A stretch of DNA of 62,684 bases from Gammaproteobacteria bacterium (GTDB taxonomy: Bacteria > Pseudomonadota > Gammaproteobacteria > Enterobacterales > Neiellaceae): assembly GCA_017425245.1 (NCBI GenBank), contig JAFOOX010000028.1:1-62684 (forward strand), read 5' to 3'. Under the pieces are notes generated by a model. That model was not told the origin of the DNA and ran no database searches. It worked only from the letters and a program-made list of their open reading frames with translations. The translations under genes were made by a program, and so were the position numbers. Of the stretch, positions 26,710 through 36,800 are shown piece by piece; positions within the stretch are counted from its first letter, which is position 1; each line of letters opens with the position of its first letter.

Positions 26710-27411
26710 TTATACGGCGCGCAGGTAGACGTCTTTGACGATGGCGTCAGTGTGACCGCTAGATCGCTTGATCATCGCAGTGGGGCCGTTGACCGTCCAT
26801 GTGCCGACTTTGACCCCGGCGCCGGTGATTGTGATGTCGTTACCGATATCGTCCCCCATCACGAGTTGAGTGCCTGCCGCAAAACTCTCGACCTCCAACC
26901 TGAACCGATACTGCAGGCCATTTTTTCCTGACAGCACGTTGTTGAACTGTGCTGACGCAAACGAGCCGTCGGGGCTGTACACGCGATAGCGCTGCGAGCC
27001 GAGGATCTGTGACCCACCGGAAACGTTCACGCTGCTGTGCACCCACAGGTTCGCAGCTGCGTTGTATGTGATTGTGCCGGTTGCCGTACCGCCGTCTCCA
27101 TCGTTGATGGTGTAACTGATGACTCCATTGCCAGCTGCGCTAGCAGCGAAAATCCATGGCCCTGTGCCGGTGATCGTGCCACTGCCGGCTGTGACGCTGA
27201 GCGATGCGACGCTCAGCGCATCGCCGTCAATGTCGCTAGCCCCGGACAGCAGCTGCGCGGCCGTGATTACTATTGGCTCGCCGATAACAATCGGCCCTAA
27301 CGTCACCGGCGATGGCGGCGTCACAGGCGGGTTGTTTGCGCTAACAAACCCCGCCCCCGACATCTGCGCTGGTGAAAAACTGGCTGGGGTGAACGATGCC
27401 CGGCGCAGCAT
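26710..27411 (-). CDS. Phage tail-tip or receptor-binding-like protein with cadherin-like repeat
   Basis: A 233-residue protein, the last gene of the late operon. An N-terminal Pro/Ser/Val linker (PPVTPPSPVTLGPIVIG) is followed by a domain of the cadherin/VCBS type (residues 50-110: SDIDGDALSVASLSV, ISYTINDGDGG). A C-terminal beta-rich part ends in VKDVYLRAV. The position at the end of the tail module and the Ig-like fold suggest a distal tail or adsorption protein. Start ATG 27411 overlaps the previous stop (TGATG). No known family is recognised. Confidence 0.6.
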   Translation of the reverse strand: MLRRASFTPASFSPAQMSGAGFVSANNPPVTPPSPVTLGPIVIGEPIVITAAQLLSGASDIDGDALSVASLSVTAGSGTITGTGPWIFAASAAGNGVISYTINDGDGGTATGTITYNAAANLWVHSSVNVSGGSQILGSQRYRVYSPDGSFASAQFNNVLSGKNGLQYRFRLEVESFAAGTQLVMGDDIGNDITITGAGVKVGTWTVNGPTAMIKRSSGHTDAIVKDVYLRAV

Positions 27412-27689
27412 CACTCCCCTCCCGCGATGTGCACAGTGACAGAGCTGGAGCCGGTATTGGCGAGCTCAAGTGCATCGAGGCGGTGGGCTAGCAAGTCAGT
27501 GTAGAGACCTTCCGTTAGCCCTGTGTCGATGTCCGCAAATGCCGTGGCGCCAGCCATGCGGCCGCGAACAGTCACTGTGCCAGAACCCTCGATCTGCAGG
27601 GTGTGGCGACTGCACAGCGGCAGCATTGTCGGGGTCAGCTGACCGGTAGCGCCAGCTGCGAGGGTGATTGAATCGCCGTATGTGCTCAT
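27411..27689 (-). CDS. Small phage structural protein, unknown
   Basis: A 92-residue, Gly/Thr-rich, probably beta-structured protein starting at ATG 27689 after AGGAGC. A stretch with a repeated polar/hydrophobic pattern (TLQIEGSGTVTVRGRM) and AFADIDTGL resembles small tail or fibre-associated domains. FADIDTAL also occurs in the 322-residue protein encoded at 30016, which hints at a shared domain. It is translationally coupled to the last gene of the operon. The function is not known. Confidence 0.55.
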   Translation of the reverse strand: MSTYGDSITLAAGATGQLTPTMLPLCSRHTLQIEGSGTVTVRGRMAGATAFADIDTGLTEGLYTDLLAHRLDALELANTGSSSVTVHIAGGE

Positions 27690-27711
27690 CGTGATGCTCC
27701 TGTTTGCATGG

Positions 27712-27942
27712 TTAAACCTCGATCTCCGAATACGGCAGATTGGCTGCGGGGCCAACAATGCGGCGGTCCTCGATGTAGGCCCGGCCGCCGGCGGCCACAT
27801 CAGTGCCCAGCGCAACGAACTGGCTGCCACCCATCGTCTGCACTAGTGACGTGCCAGCAGTGGCATCGATGCTGACCACGGTCACGACTGATCGCACTGG
27901 GCCTGGCGCGGCCAGGCGACGGAATTGCTGCAGCAGGCTCAT
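27712..27942 (-). CDS. Small phage tail-module protein, unknown
   Basis: A 76-residue protein starting at ATG 27942, overlapping the preceding tail gene by four bases. It contains VVTVVSIDATAGTSLVQ and AAGGRAYIEDRRIVG, which look like a small OB or beta-barrel fold. The overlaps on the upstream side and 22-bp spacing on the downstream side place it in the tail-tip operon. I do not recognise it. Confidence 0.6.
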   Translation of the reverse strand: MSLLQQFRRLAAPGPVRSVVTVVSIDATAGTSLVQTMGGSQFVALGTDVAAGGRAYIEDRRIVGPAANLPYSEIEV

Positions 27943-29729
27943 GCAACCAACCTCACTGACTGACTAACATCAGGAGCCCCATCGGCGCCGCGGCGGGCGG
28001 TTACCGATGCGGCGGCCACCAGCCCATTTCCGGTGGTGATCCCATCCTCAACCCTGATCAGCTCACCCGGCAGCAACGGTGGCAGCGACGGCATGATCGG
28101 CAGGATCAGCTCTGTCACTTGGTGCATCCCGGTGTCGGCGATGGCCGCTGTGCCGCGCTGGCGAGCGGCGGCGGTATGGGTGATCAGGTTGTCGACGATA
28201 TCGGTGGCCAGCTGGTCGCCGGCAGAGCCGGTGCGCACCACCTTCACCATCACCCCCGCCTGCTCGCCACGCACAAACACCGCGTTGGCCTGTGGGCCGC
28301 TTGCCTCTTTGCGGCGGGAGAGCGACTTGATCACCGCCTCATGCACCAGCCTGTCAGCTGTCGCGGCGGCCATCAGCCAAGGGGCGTGCTGCCAGCGCGG
28401 GGCGATCACCAGCGTTTGGCTATCTGGCGCGCTGAACACCCGGCCACCGCAAGCGGCAGCAACCCGGGCCACGATATCGATTGGCGCCAGCCCGTCTACC
28501 GAGAACACCCCGGCAGCAACCGGCCAATCCTCCATGCGCCAGTCGAGCGACCAGCCGAACGGCAGGGCCATGGCGGCGATCTGAGCGGCGGTCATTGCCG
28601 AGTTCACGACAGTCGTCACCCGGGCTGAGTAGTCCGACGACAGCAGCGCAGACAGGCTGCGGCCACTAACGGTGTAGCGCGGCTTGCCGAATGCTCGCTG
28701 CTCAGACATCGCCTCAGCCAGCAGCAGATAGACTGCGCCATTGATCTCCAGCTCCACCCCAGTAGGCTCGCTGGCAATGGCCAGCGCATCGCCACGGCTG
28801 CCCACCTCGGCTGACCACGTCCAGCCCCAGCTATCGCGATCCGTGCTGATGGTGACGGAGCGCAGCGAGACAGCCAGATCGTCACTACTGCGCTTAAGGC
28901 TGATGGTGTGGGTCATGGTGTAGCTCCGGCGCCGCAGCGGCCCGATTGGTTGAGATGTGTCGGTGGGGATATCCACCCAGGGCGGCACAATGCCACCGCC
29001 GATGTGCCCACTGCAGCGCAGCGGCTCATGAGCGTTGGTGAACATCAGCAGGGTGCCGCTGTAGGTCGGCTGACTGAACACAAGGGTGACCGGCGATTGC
29101 GGGGCCAGGTATTCGCGCGTGCAGTAATAGAGCGGATCACGCGGGCCCCAGCTGACGGACAGCTCCGGCAGCAACTGCCCGGAAAAGTGCCAGCGCACCT
29201 GCAGCAGGCCAGCGGCCGGGGCTGGGAAATCAAAGCCAACAGCAACAACGGCGCTGACATCGGCTGGCGTTGACCAATCGGCCACCACCAGCCCCGCTGA
29301 TTGCCCAGGCAATGCCCAGGCAGCGGAGGCGCCAGCCAGCTCGGCCGCTGGCGTTGTCCAATGGGCGTCATGGTTGGCAGCGGCAGGCGCCGGCATCAGC
29401 CACGCCACCAACTGGTGATGGCCAGGCGAAAGCGCTGGGCTGCCCCATTCGGCGAGCACGGCAGCCAGTTGCTGCGCCGGCAGCGCGAAGGCTGCGGCCG
29501 ACACCGCGTCATGGCGGGTCAGCAAGTCCCACGCGGGCCGAGCGTCAGCGGCAGTGATGCCGGTGCTGGCCCAAGCCGGTGCCAATGCCCTGATATCGGT
29601 CGGCGACGGGATCGCCGGCGTGATACCGCCGCCCTCGGCGCCAAACGTCAGCGTGACCGGGCTGGTCGGTAGCGAATACGCGCCGCCAAAGGCCAGCGTG
29701 ACCGGGCTGGTGGGCGGCGACCAACTCAC
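27939..29729 (-). CDS. Phage tail hub-like protein with SPVTL repeats
   Basis: A 596-residue structural protein starting at GTG 29729, which overlaps the upstream stop. The N-terminal 30 residues repeat a PTSPVTL.FG motif twice, and a third copy (APQSPVTLVFS) occurs near residue 209. The C-terminal half (about 275-596: SLKRSSDDLAVSLRSVTIS, then FGKPRYTVSGRSLSALL and LPPLLPGELIRVEDG) resembles hub or baseplate-spike proteins that use gpD/gp27-like folds. The size and position, between tape measure and tip, fit a central tail-tip protein. The assignment is structural inference. Confidence 0.55.
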   Translation of the reverse strand: MSWSPPTSPVTLAFGGAYSLPTSPVTLTFGAEGGGITPAIPSPTDIRALAPAWASTGITAADARPAWDLLTRHDAVSAAAFALPAQQLAAVLAEWGSPALSPGHHQLVAWLMPAPAAANHDAHWTTPAAELAGASAAWALPGQSAGLVVADWSTPADVSAVVAVGFDFPAPAAGLLQVRWHFSGQLLPELSVSWGPRDPLYYCTREYLAPQSPVTLVFSQPTYSGTLLMFTNAHEPLRCSGHIGGGIVPPWVDIPTDTSQPIGPLRRRSYTMTHTISLKRSSDDLAVSLRSVTISTDRDSWGWTWSAEVGSRGDALAIASEPTGVELEINGAVYLLLAEAMSEQRAFGKPRYTVSGRSLSALLSSDYSARVTTVVNSAMTAAQIAAMALPFGWSLDWRMEDWPVAAGVFSVDGLAPIDIVARVAAACGGRVFSAPDSQTLVIAPRWQHAPWLMAAATADRLVHEAVIKSLSRRKEASGPQANAVFVRGEQAGVMVKVVRTGSAGDQLATDIVDNLITHTAAARQRGTAAIADTGMHQVTELILPIMPSLPPLLPGELIRVEDGITTGNGLVAAASVTARRGADGAPDVSQSVRLVA

Positions 29730-30019
29730 TCGATCACCGTCTCTGGCATGACGCGGTCAGCGCGGGCGGCGTTATAAGCAGGATCAGGAGACGTGGCCAC
29801 AACAATCAGGTTGCGTAGTCCTTCATACTCGGCTGGCACTTGGAGCGAGTAAACCCCGCCGACGCCCCTCTGGGCGCACACAGTGAGCATCGTCCTGCGG
29901 TCAATCACGGCAACGACCGCGCCACCGGTGGACGTCCCATCAATTTCAACAGCCCCTCTGACCCGGCGGCGCCGAACAGCGGCGGCCATTCTTAGGGCGT
30001 CCTGAACGATGCCCCTCAC
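29726..30019 (-). CDS. Small phage tail-module protein, unknown
   Basis: About 97 residues. The start GTG 30019 is chosen because a GGGGGAG ribosome site lies eight bases upstream, and a GTG at 30028 is almost abutting it. The N-terminal region is basic (AAAVRRRRVRGAVEI), followed by a beta-rich middle (GVYSLQVPAEYEGLRN). Both ends overlap its neighbours, which signals coupled translation within the tail operon. I do not recognise a family. Confidence 0.55.
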   Translation of the reverse strand: MRGIVQDALRMAAAVRRRRVRGAVEIDGTSTGGAVVAVIDRRTMLTVCAQRGVGGVYSLQVPAEYEGLRNLIVVATSPDPAYNAARADRVMPETVIE

Positions 30020-30984
30020 GATTGCCACTCCCCCAACGAGATCAGCAGTGCTGACCCAATGCCCAATGTTGTTTGCAGCGCAATGTGCGGTGTGCCACCA
30101 ACATCAATCAAACTTCCGTGCAAGCAGTCGAGCCAGAATCCCAGAGCGGTGATTCCTGGAACTATTCCTCGAATAATCGGTTCGCCATCCTTGTCTGCTG
30201 GCGGAGTGCTGGGCGTCGCCAGCTCGATCAATAGCGCAGGCATGGCTGGCACTAGCAGTGGGTTTGACGGCTGGTAAAGTTTCGCAGTTGCCGAGTCAGC
30301 TGCTATCCAGATTGGCGTCAATATATTCACTGGCCTCCGGCTCGCGGCTCCACTGATGCTACCTGAAATGTAAGTCGAACCTTGGACCTGCGACGATGAG
30401 AACGATGATGCCAATCTTGTCGAAAGAACTGCGCCCACGGTGTGTGCCGGCGGCGGTGTCGTGTTTGTTGGGGCGGGACTGGCGCGGCCGATCGCAACAA
30501 ATGGATGTGGGTCATCGGCTATCGGCGAGATCAAGTTTCCAAAAAAGTAGGTTTGCTGCCGTGTCTGTGAGGCTGAGTTGGAGACGGTGAGCGAGCTATT
30601 CCACATCAGCAGGTAAAGCGCGTCTCCGGTACCGATGATTGACCATCGGTTGTACTCATACGTCCAGTAAGTTAGCGCCAGATCAAATAGGCCAGGAGCA
30701 AGAGCCGTGTCGATGTCAGCGAATGAGCTGGCCGCAGCAAACGCCACATTGTCACCAGTCGGGGTTGACGCCGGCGCAAACCGAATCTCGCCCTTGCCGC
30801 TCGCATTGCGATAAACCGTGCGCTGGTTAACCGCATCATCAAACGCGATGGACCAACCCAGTGCGGCTTTCGATCCGTACCCTTCCACAAGACATTTGCG
30901 CAGGATCGTCAGCAGACTCTGAGCCTGGCGCGTCAGCTGCGGCGCGCCTGCGTCGTCCCACTTATAAAGCGTCGGGATTGCCAT
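30016..30984 (-). CDS. Phage structural protein (tail-tip region), unknown
   Basis: A 322-residue protein. The opening TLYKWDDAGAPQLTRQA with ILRKCLVEGYGSKAALGW and RTVYRNASGKGEIRF is a pattern I associate with hypothetical tail-region proteins of marine and environmental phages. There is no signal peptide or membrane segment. It lies between the 837-residue protein and a small gene and is probably a distal tail or baseplate component. The function is otherwise unknown. Confidence 0.6.
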   Translation of the reverse strand: MAIPTLYKWDDAGAPQLTRQAQSLLTILRKCLVEGYGSKAALGWSIAFDDAVNQRTVYRNASGKGEIRFAPASTPTGDNVAFAAASSFADIDTALAPGLFDLALTYWTYEYNRWSIIGTGDALYLLMWNSSLTVSNSASQTRQQTYFFGNLISPIADDPHPFVAIGRASPAPTNTTPPPAHTVGAVLSTRLASSFSSSQVQGSTYISGSISGAASRRPVNILTPIWIAADSATAKLYQPSNPLLVPAMPALLIELATPSTPPADKDGEPIIRGIVPGITALGFWLDCLHGSLIDVGGTPHIALQTTLGIGSALLISLGEWQS

Positions 30985-30991
30985 TCTTCAG

Positions 30992-33505
30992 TTACTCCGC
31001 ATTGCCGCGGATCTGGATCCGCACATCGTCATAGTCGGTGGCTGGCTTGCCCGGCTGGATGGTCCGCACGAACCAGACACCCTTGAAGGCCGCCACAGTG
31101 TTAAAGCGCAGCACGTTGTCGGTGGACCAGCTGCCACCCCACCCGGAAGCGCGCAGAGTGAAATAGGGTTGACCCGTGGCCGGGTTGACCGGCGCCAGAT
31201 CGGTGAGCGTGTCTCCCGCTGCAACCTGCCCGCGAGACTCGCCGAACACTCGGAAAGCGGTGGTACTGTCGAAGCGAATGGACCAGCGCTCAGTAATGGC
31301 GTTGGCGTTAACAACCTCGACTGGGTGATTCACATCATCGAACTGGGCGAGGATGGGATCGCCGATACGGTCATCGCTCCAGGCCCCCGTCCACAGCTGC
31401 TGACTGAACAAGTTGGCAACGCGGGCCTGCAGATCACCCAGCGGCAGGGCCGTGCTGACATAGGTTTCAGTGGCGGGAAAGGCGCGGGAAATTGGCGCGG
31501 CAAAGCGCACCAGCCCGCCGGCGTCAGCGCCGGTTACCAGCGCCATCTCCTCCACCATCGCCGCAACTGAGAACGGCGCGGTGAAGCCTGCCCAGGTGCC
31601 GGCCACGGTCAGTACGCCGGTGGCCATGTCTACGCTGTAGTGGTCGTTGGTCACTGTCCACAGGCTCTCGCCATCGGCGTCCACCACATCGACAAACGCG
31701 AGCCCGGTAGCGCCCAGATTTACTGTCTGCCCATTGGTCACGCTGGGCAGGGTTGTTACGGCCGTGCGGTGCAGCACCACCACGTCATAGGCACGGATGA
31801 TCGGCACCTTGCCATCAAGCGGCAGGCGTGCCGGGTTCAGCCCGGTCAGGCTCTCTGGTAGCGCCAGGGTCTCAAAGCGCACGCCGTCGTAAACCACGCT
31901 GTCGCGGCGCACGGGCGATGAAAAGATCGCATCAACTTGCCCACCAGACAATGTGCCGACGATGTCGCCGGTGATGGTGCCAGCAGCATCACTGGTGCCG
32001 CTGAGTACAACGCCGGCCGGAGTGGTGGCGCGGATGTAAAGCGACTGGGGTGATATCTCGGCAGGCACAACGAACGCCGCCGAGCTGATGCCGGTTGCGA
32101 ACTCGGCGCCGGCCCAGTAGCAGGTGAATCCGTTGGACGCGGTTGACGCGGTTGCGGCAGCCAGACTGATCGCCTGGTCAACGCCATCAACCGGGATGGT
32201 CACCGTGGCCGCGGCATAGTCGACGGTGCCGATAATGGCACGCTGAGAGCCTGAGTAGATGCCATCGGCCGCATACAGCGCTCCTGCATCGTCGTAAACA
32301 AACAGGTTGGTTAAGGTGAGGCTCGATCCCCCCAACGGCCTCAGCGCATTAGCCAGCGCGTTGCTGGTTGCTGTCCCTGCGCCCTTGTAGATGGTATTGC
32401 GGGCGATCGGAGCTGATGCCACACGGGCGGCGCTGTAATCAGCCGAGCTGACATAGCCCAGCGACACTACAGAGCCAGCATCAGGCAACATCGGCAGCGT
32501 GGTGCGCAGGGCTCCATCGCTGAAATAGGCACTTGCCGTGCGGCTGATGCCGCCCGAGGTGTACTGCGCTGTCGCGCCCTCGAGGTAATCCGCAACCGGG
32601 GTCGAGTAGGTCACGGCCACGGCAGCCGGGTCACTCGCCACCGCCATCTGCACAATGCGCTTAGTCAGGCGCGGATAGGGAGCCGTGGCCGATGAATCGC
32701 CGGCAGCGGTGAACGCCGGCTGGCTGGTGATGGGCACCGGGTCTGTGGCCACCGGAACAATCGGCTGGCGAACAGCCGCCACCATGGCTGATGTGTCACC
32801 GATGGTGATCGGCTGCGTGAGCGTGGTGACGCCGGCATAGGCGGCGGTGGCTACGCTGGTCGTAGTATCGCGCAGCTTCACGATCGCTTTGGTCTTGCGC
32901 GTCGTCGAGTCCCAATACTCGATCAGGTTTGGGTATTCGTTCTGCAGCGGATCTTCGATGTTCAGCTCGGTGTAACCGGCCTGGGCGGTGATCTGTGTGA
33001 TGCGGAAATACTCGCCAACAGCCGACCAGTAGCGGCCATCCGTGTCGGTCTCCGGGTCCTCGATGGCGATGTAGTAGACGCCGCCTACCTCAAACCCGGT
33101 GCCACTGGTCACGGTGATCGCCGTCTGGCCTGGGAACTGGCGGCCGAACAGGGTGTTGCTCTTAAGCAGTCCCTTGCTGCGATAGGCCTGCACTACCTCT
33201 TTGGCGTCGGCGCGCTCGTCGGCATCGCTGCCGGCCACGAACGCGAACACCGACACCTTGGGATCTTCAGGTGGCTCACTCAGGATCAGGTGGCCACCCA
33301 GATAGCGCTCAGTGGTGGTGGTGTCGATGCCGGCAAACGCCTTGCGCAGGGCAACGCCGCCACCGGCATGGGTGTAGCTGCTGATGTTGCTGAACAACTC
33401 ATTCAGCACGCCGTTCTGCACCTGGTTGTCGGTGCGGTAGCCGCCGCCGTCGGCCTCGTCGTTCATGCGCTCGGCCTTGAACAGCTTGATGTCGGATCGT
33501 TGCAT
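30992..33505 (-). CDS. Large phage tail protein, unknown
   Basis: An 837-residue structural protein. It is rich in Ala, Thr and Val with many short beta strands and no coiled coil, typical of a tail-tip or fibre-like assembly protein. The N-terminus (LFKAERMNDEADGGGYRTDN with SNISSYTHAGGGVALRKAFAGID) appears conserved and globular. Beta-sandwich-like segments follow, and the C-terminal 130 residues (ESLWTVTNDHYSVDM onwards) may bind partners. It directly follows the tape-measure block and the 126-residue gene. It is unlike Mu or the B3-type tail proteins I can recall. Confidence 0.6.
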   Translation of the reverse strand: MQRSDIKLFKAERMNDEADGGGYRTDNQVQNGVLNELFSNISSYTHAGGGVALRKAFAGIDTTTTERYLGGHLILSEPPEDPKVSVFAFVAGSDADERADAKEVVQAYRSKGLLKSNTLFGRQFPGQTAITVTSGTGFEVGGVYYIAIEDPETDTDGRYWSAVGEYFRITQITAQAGYTELNIEDPLQNEYPNLIEYWDSTTRKTKAIVKLRDTTTSVATAAYAGVTTLTQPITIGDTSAMVAAVRQPIVPVATDPVPITSQPAFTAAGDSSATAPYPRLTKRIVQMAVASDPAAVAVTYSTPVADYLEGATAQYTSGGISRTASAYFSDGALRTTLPMLPDAGSVVSLGYVSSADYSAARVASAPIARNTIYKGAGTATSNALANALRPLGGSSLTLTNLFVYDDAGALYAADGIYSGSQRAIIGTVDYAAATVTIPVDGVDQAISLAAATASTASNGFTCYWAGAEFATGISSAAFVVPAEISPQSLYIRATTPAGVVLSGTSDAAGTITGDIVGTLSGGQVDAIFSSPVRRDSVVYDGVRFETLALPESLTGLNPARLPLDGKVPIIRAYDVVVLHRTAVTTLPSVTNGQTVNLGATGLAFVDVVDADGESLWTVTNDHYSVDMATGVLTVAGTWAGFTAPFSVAAMVEEMALVTGADAGGLVRFAAPISRAFPATETYVSTALPLGDLQARVANLFSQQLWTGAWSDDRIGDPILAQFDDVNHPVEVVNANAITERWSIRFDSTTAFRVFGESRGQVAAGDTLTDLAPVNPATGQPYFTLRASGWGGSWSTDNVLRFNTVAAFKGVWFVRTIQPGKPATDYDDVRIQIRGNAE

Positions 33506-33510
33506 CCGCC

Positions 33511-33891
33511 TTACTCCACGGTGATCAGCTTGATGGTGATGTTGGTCATGATCTGCTCAGGCCCCGGCGCGGTCTCGCGGTACAGCGGTTCGGCCGTTAC
33601 CGGCGCGCCGGCGTAATCGAACGCAACGGTGAACTCGCGGCCGTCATAGAGGGTCAGTGGCATGGATGCCGCCCCGCTGTCGGCCAGCGCAAGCAGCGGT
33701 GCCAGCTCGGCCCGAGTCAGCCACACGCCATCGCCACCGGCGAGGGTGATGGGGCGGCCGGCCAGCTTCTCGGCCCGGTCGATCAGCAGTGCGCCGCCCA
33801 GGCTGTATTCGCGGCTTGATGCCCAGCGCGACCAGCTGAGTTCGTCAGTCCATTCGAAGTCGTCGGGGATGGTCAGGGTGTCGATTTGCAT
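33511..33891 (-). CDS. Phage tail-associated protein, unknown
   Basis: A 126-residue acidic protein beginning MQIDTLTIPDDFEWTDE. It is placed immediately after the tape-measure gene, where siphoviruses usually encode distal-tail or minor tail proteins. The sequence (REYSLGGALLIDRAEKLAGR) suggests a compact beta fold. Its ATG overlaps the tape-measure stop by one base, so expression is coupled. I do not recognise a named family. Confidence 0.6.
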   Translation of the reverse strand: MQIDTLTIPDDFEWTDELSWSRWASSREYSLGGALLIDRAEKLAGRPITLAGGDGVWLTRAELAPLLALADSGAASMPLTLYDGREFTVAFDYAGAPVTAEPLYRETAPGPEQIMTNITIKLITVE

Positions 33892-36800
33892 CAGCCGGCA
33901 CTCACGCTGCTAAGGGTCGCCAGTCGCCGCGTCAGCAGCTCCAGGCTTTCATCAGTGGTATCCAGCTGCACCGGGCCGCCCGGCAGCTGTAGCTCAAGCG
34001 TTGCCTTGCGGCCGCTGCTGTTGGTCGTGGTGGTGGTTTTCTGGGTGGCTTTCTCTTGGCTGCGCTGCTGCGCCTCGGCGATCTGGATCTTGCTCACCTG
34101 GTCGAGCAGCTTCAGGGCCTCGGTCAGCTGGGCGATTGCGTCACGGTCGCCGTAGGCCTTGGCGGTTGTCAGCTGGCTTTCCAGCTCGGTGCGGCGCTGC
34201 GCCTGCCGGATCTTCTCCGCCTCGGCGTAGTTGCCTTGCAGCTGCGCCAGCTCCTCGCGCAAGCTGGTCAGGGTCGATTCGGCGCTGTTGCGCAGGCTCT
34301 CCATCGCCTGCTTAGCCTGATTGATCTGCCCGGTGATGCCGGAGAGATCCGATTCGTTCAGCAGGTCCATGCGCTCAACCGTGCGCTCGGCTTCCGCAAC
34401 CCAGCCCGCAGTGGCGCCGCCGGCCTGCTCCATGGTGTAGATCAGGCGCTCGATTTCGAGCCGCTGCTCGTAGTAGGCGATCTGGGCTTTGTTGCTCGCT
34501 TGGCGAAGCTCGATCATGTACGTGGAGAGGCCAGTGCTGTCGAACAGGCTGTTGGCCTTGTGCTGGAGATCGGTGATCTCGGTGCCGAGCTGGCCAATTT
34601 TGTCGCGCAGCTCATCGGCTTCAGTCCTGAACTGCTCGGCGCCAGAGCGGCCCAGCATGAACTTCAGATAGAGCTGCTCAGTGGCTGCGCTCAGATTTGC
34701 AGCCGCTGCCTGAGTGCGCTCGCTCAGGCCATAGATGGCGTTGCCGATCTCGCGGGTGCCTTGGTCGGTGTTCTCAACAACCTGCTGAATTTGACTGGAC
34801 AGGCTGCCAACAGCATCCCGAGTTCTGTCAGAGTTTTCACGAAGCCGCCCAACAACTTCGTTGACTGAATTTAGCGCAGACTCGGTGCGCTGAGATTGGT
34901 TTCCATCCTCCCCTTGGCCCAGGTTATTAAGCGCATCGCCCATGCCGAGCATTTCCGCTTGTGCTTGCAGGGCTGAATCCGCAATCCCTTTGTTTGCGGC
35001 CATAACAGCCCTGGCATAGCTTTCAAATGCCCGCTTTTGATCGTCGAAACTACCTTGCGCTTTGATCACGGCAAATGCCGCCCTTGCAGACTCGGCGGCC
35101 TTATCTAGCTCTTCCTGTGCAGTTAACCCAAGTGCAGCAAACGCCTCCTCTAGTGTTTGAACTCCAGGTATTACAGCCGCTGTGCGCCGCTCTAGCGACT
35201 CCAGCATGGCTTTGAGCTGATCGCCGCTGAGCTTTCCGGCTTTGCCGAGCTCAACAACCTGGGCGCGCAGTGCATCAACCTCGGTGCTGTTGCGCAGCTT
35301 GCCGAGTGCGGCTTCAAACGCCGTTTGGATTGCTGCGCCGGAGACTTGCGCATCTGCGGCGATGCTCTGGAACAGGGCCAATGCATCAGCGCCGGCAGCG
35401 GTCATCTCGCCACGCACTTCGTTGATATCGAGCCCAAGGCGCGCAAATGACTCGGTCAGAGCAGCATTGGCGAGGCCGGCGGAATCAGCCCACTGCTCAG
35501 CACCACCGAAGCTGTCGCGGGCAACGCGCCCGAACTCAGCAAGCTCAGTAGCCGTCATGTCGGCCAGCTGTTTGCGCACGCCATCGCGGATCGCGCTGGC
35601 AACCGCATCGCTTTCGCCAGCGAGCTGCTGCAAGGCGCGCTGCAACGCCAGCATGCCCTCGGCATCACCGACATTCGCAGCCTCAAAAACGGCCCTAATT
35701 GCCTCTTCGGCGCCTTTTCCTTCGCTCATCGTCCGCGTGAATTCGGCAACCAGGGCGGCGGTGCGATCAGTCAATGCGGCAGCGGCCGCTGCAGTGCTGT
35801 CCATGGCAGGCGCCATTGCCGCCAGCTGGGCGGCGGCGGTCGTCCAGGTGCCGGCAGCCTCATCCCACACGATGGTGCCGTCATCAACCAGGCTGTTGAA
35901 CTGGTCCATGTCGGTGATGCTGAGCCCCAGCTGCTGGCTGAGTGCGGCCAACTGTTCACGAACAGCGGACTGCTGTTGCGCTGCAGCAAGAGCGGCTTCG
36001 TCTGCATCACGCTGGGCTGCGCGCATCTCACGCCAGGCGCTGCCCAGCTGAACCAACGCGGCAGCGGAGTATGTGACGGCACCAACAAGGGTGACTCGCA
36101 ACGCCTTTGCCAGCACGCCAACGCCCACAGCAGCGCTAGCGGTGGCAGCGGTGACGGTACCAATGGCCACGACTGCAGTACGGGCAACCGCGACAACCCC
36201 GGAGAACATCTGCCACAGCTTCACCGTTGCTGCGACGGCAGCCAGTGAACCGATGGCGGTGCGCGCTTCCCAAAGGGTTGTGATAAACCCCTTAACCGAC
36301 TCGGCTGCGGAGATGATGCTGTCGCTGATGCGCTTGGCCATCACTTGCAGCTCGCCGCTCTGGGCCATGCGCGAGATTTCTGCCGAGAGCGCCTGCAGCT
36401 GGCCTTTGAAATACTCCAGCACCCCCGCTTCAGCGATGTCGTTGACGAAGCTGGTATAGGTGTCTTTGAGGTTACTGATGAGACCCGAAAGGGTGCTCAT
36501 CTGGCTCTGGGCGGCGCCTTGGCTGGAGGCGGCGATTTCGTCCATCAGCGCCTTGATTTCGGCGCGGCCCAACCGCCCGGCACTGCTCAGGGCTTGCAGT
36601 TCAACGGTGTTCTTGCCCGTGGCTTTGGCCAGCATGTCCCACACCGGCACGCCGCGCTCGACGAGCCGCAGGATCTCATCACCCTGGAGCTTCTGTTTTG
36701 CCCACGCTTGCCCCAACGCCAAGCTGATGCCTTCGACAGTCTCGAAGCTGCCGCCGAGTTTGTAGGCTTGGTCGACCACGGCCTGCATCGAGCCGTTCAT

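Noticed and set aside
26710..29729. Invertible tail-fibre region (gin and S/U genes) as in Mu
   Set aside because: No invertase gene and no long inverted repeats in fibre genes. The distal genes are single and collinear.
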